DNA of 11,797 nucleotides from Acidobacteriota bacterium. GTDB taxonomy: Bacteria; Acidobacteriota; Terriglobia; UBA7540. Below are positions 11,742 to 11,797 of this stretch, piece by piece. The notes beneath the pieces are model-generated. The model saw only the letters and a program-made list of their open reading frames with translations, did no database searches and had not been told where the DNA came from. A program made the translations under genes and the position numbers. Every line of letters starts with the position of its first letter. The stretch's first letter is position 1. The DNA is taken from assembly GCA_021827255.1 (NCBI GenBank), contig JAKAWO010000062.1:1-11797 (forward strand). The letters run 5' to 3'.

Positions 11742-11797
11742 TCAGAGCGCCGCTCGGAGAGCCTCGGCGCTAGCGGCCTTTGTCGCGCCGCCCACTC
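11742..11797 (-). CDS. Possible C-terminal end of an upstream gene
   Basis: Read from the right edge, one frame gives 17 residues, 'VGGATKAASAEALRAAL', then TGA at 11742-11744, 22 bp before the ATG of the membrane-anchored protein. The alanine/leucine-rich helical end and the spacing fit the last codons of a gene in the same operon. The piece is too short to identify. Confidence 0.3.
   Translation of the reverse strand, partial: VGGATKAASAEALRAAL

Noticed and set aside
1..11797. Mobile elements, CRISPR repeats, phage or toxin-antitoxin genes, tRNA and rRNA
   Set aside because: No transposase-like frame, regularly spaced repeat array, RNA-gene signature or composition break was seen; the genes are chromosomal housekeeping and envelope types.

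Overview
The window is an ordinary stretch of chromosome from a GC-rich, diderm (Gram-negative-type) bacterium. A GT9 (heptosyltransferase-family) glycosyltransferase, an AsmA-family protein and a Tat translocase point to an outer membrane. An atypical PilZ protein ending in a 'FW.I.FPP' tail, an animal-type glutaminyl cyclase and the style of the small methyltransferase suggest Acidobacteriota. That taxonomic call is from memory of family style, not a database search. I see no mobile element, CRISPR array, tRNA, rRNA or phage gene. No stretch of more than about 235 bases lacks a gene.

Layout. At the left edge is the 5' end of aroB (minus; shikimate pathway), divergent from nadB (plus; first step of de novo NAD synthesis). 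nadB converges on a long minus-strand block. In transcription order from the right, that block holds PilZ, CBS-pair protein, class I methyltransferase and a secreted small protein (9791 to 7563). Next comes an AsmA-family protein with its own promoter (7428 to 5851), then a Ca2+/H+ antiporter of the CaxA type (5733 to 4612). A 7Fe ferredoxin follows (4484 to 4218), and the tat operon ends the block: tatA/B, tatC, then glutaminyl cyclase (4115 to 2122). From about 9970 the plus strand carries a 57-residue Trm112/UPF0434 zinc protein followed after 5 bp by the GT9 glycosyltransferase. The latter ends tail-to-tail on a minus-strand membrane-anchored protein of unknown function. A 17-residue C-terminal tail of a possible further gene sits at the right edge.

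How the genes fit together. There are three loose themes. One is protein export and periplasmic maturation (TatA/B, TatC, and an exported glutaminyl cyclase whose start overlaps the end of tatC). The second is envelope building (GT9 enzyme, Trm112-like partner, AsmA, anchored proteins). The third is core metabolism (AroB, NadB, ferredoxin, Cax). The most useful non-coding signals are a near-consensus promoter (TTGACA, 17 bp, TATGAT) just before a TTG-started tatA/B, and a TTGACA promoter overlapping the stop codon upstream of the AsmA gene. The ferredoxin leader carries a perfect inverted repeat with the ribosome binding site in its loop and, further up, a CRP-like palindrome.

I do not see a convincing undescribed system here. 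The findings are local observations of modest interest.
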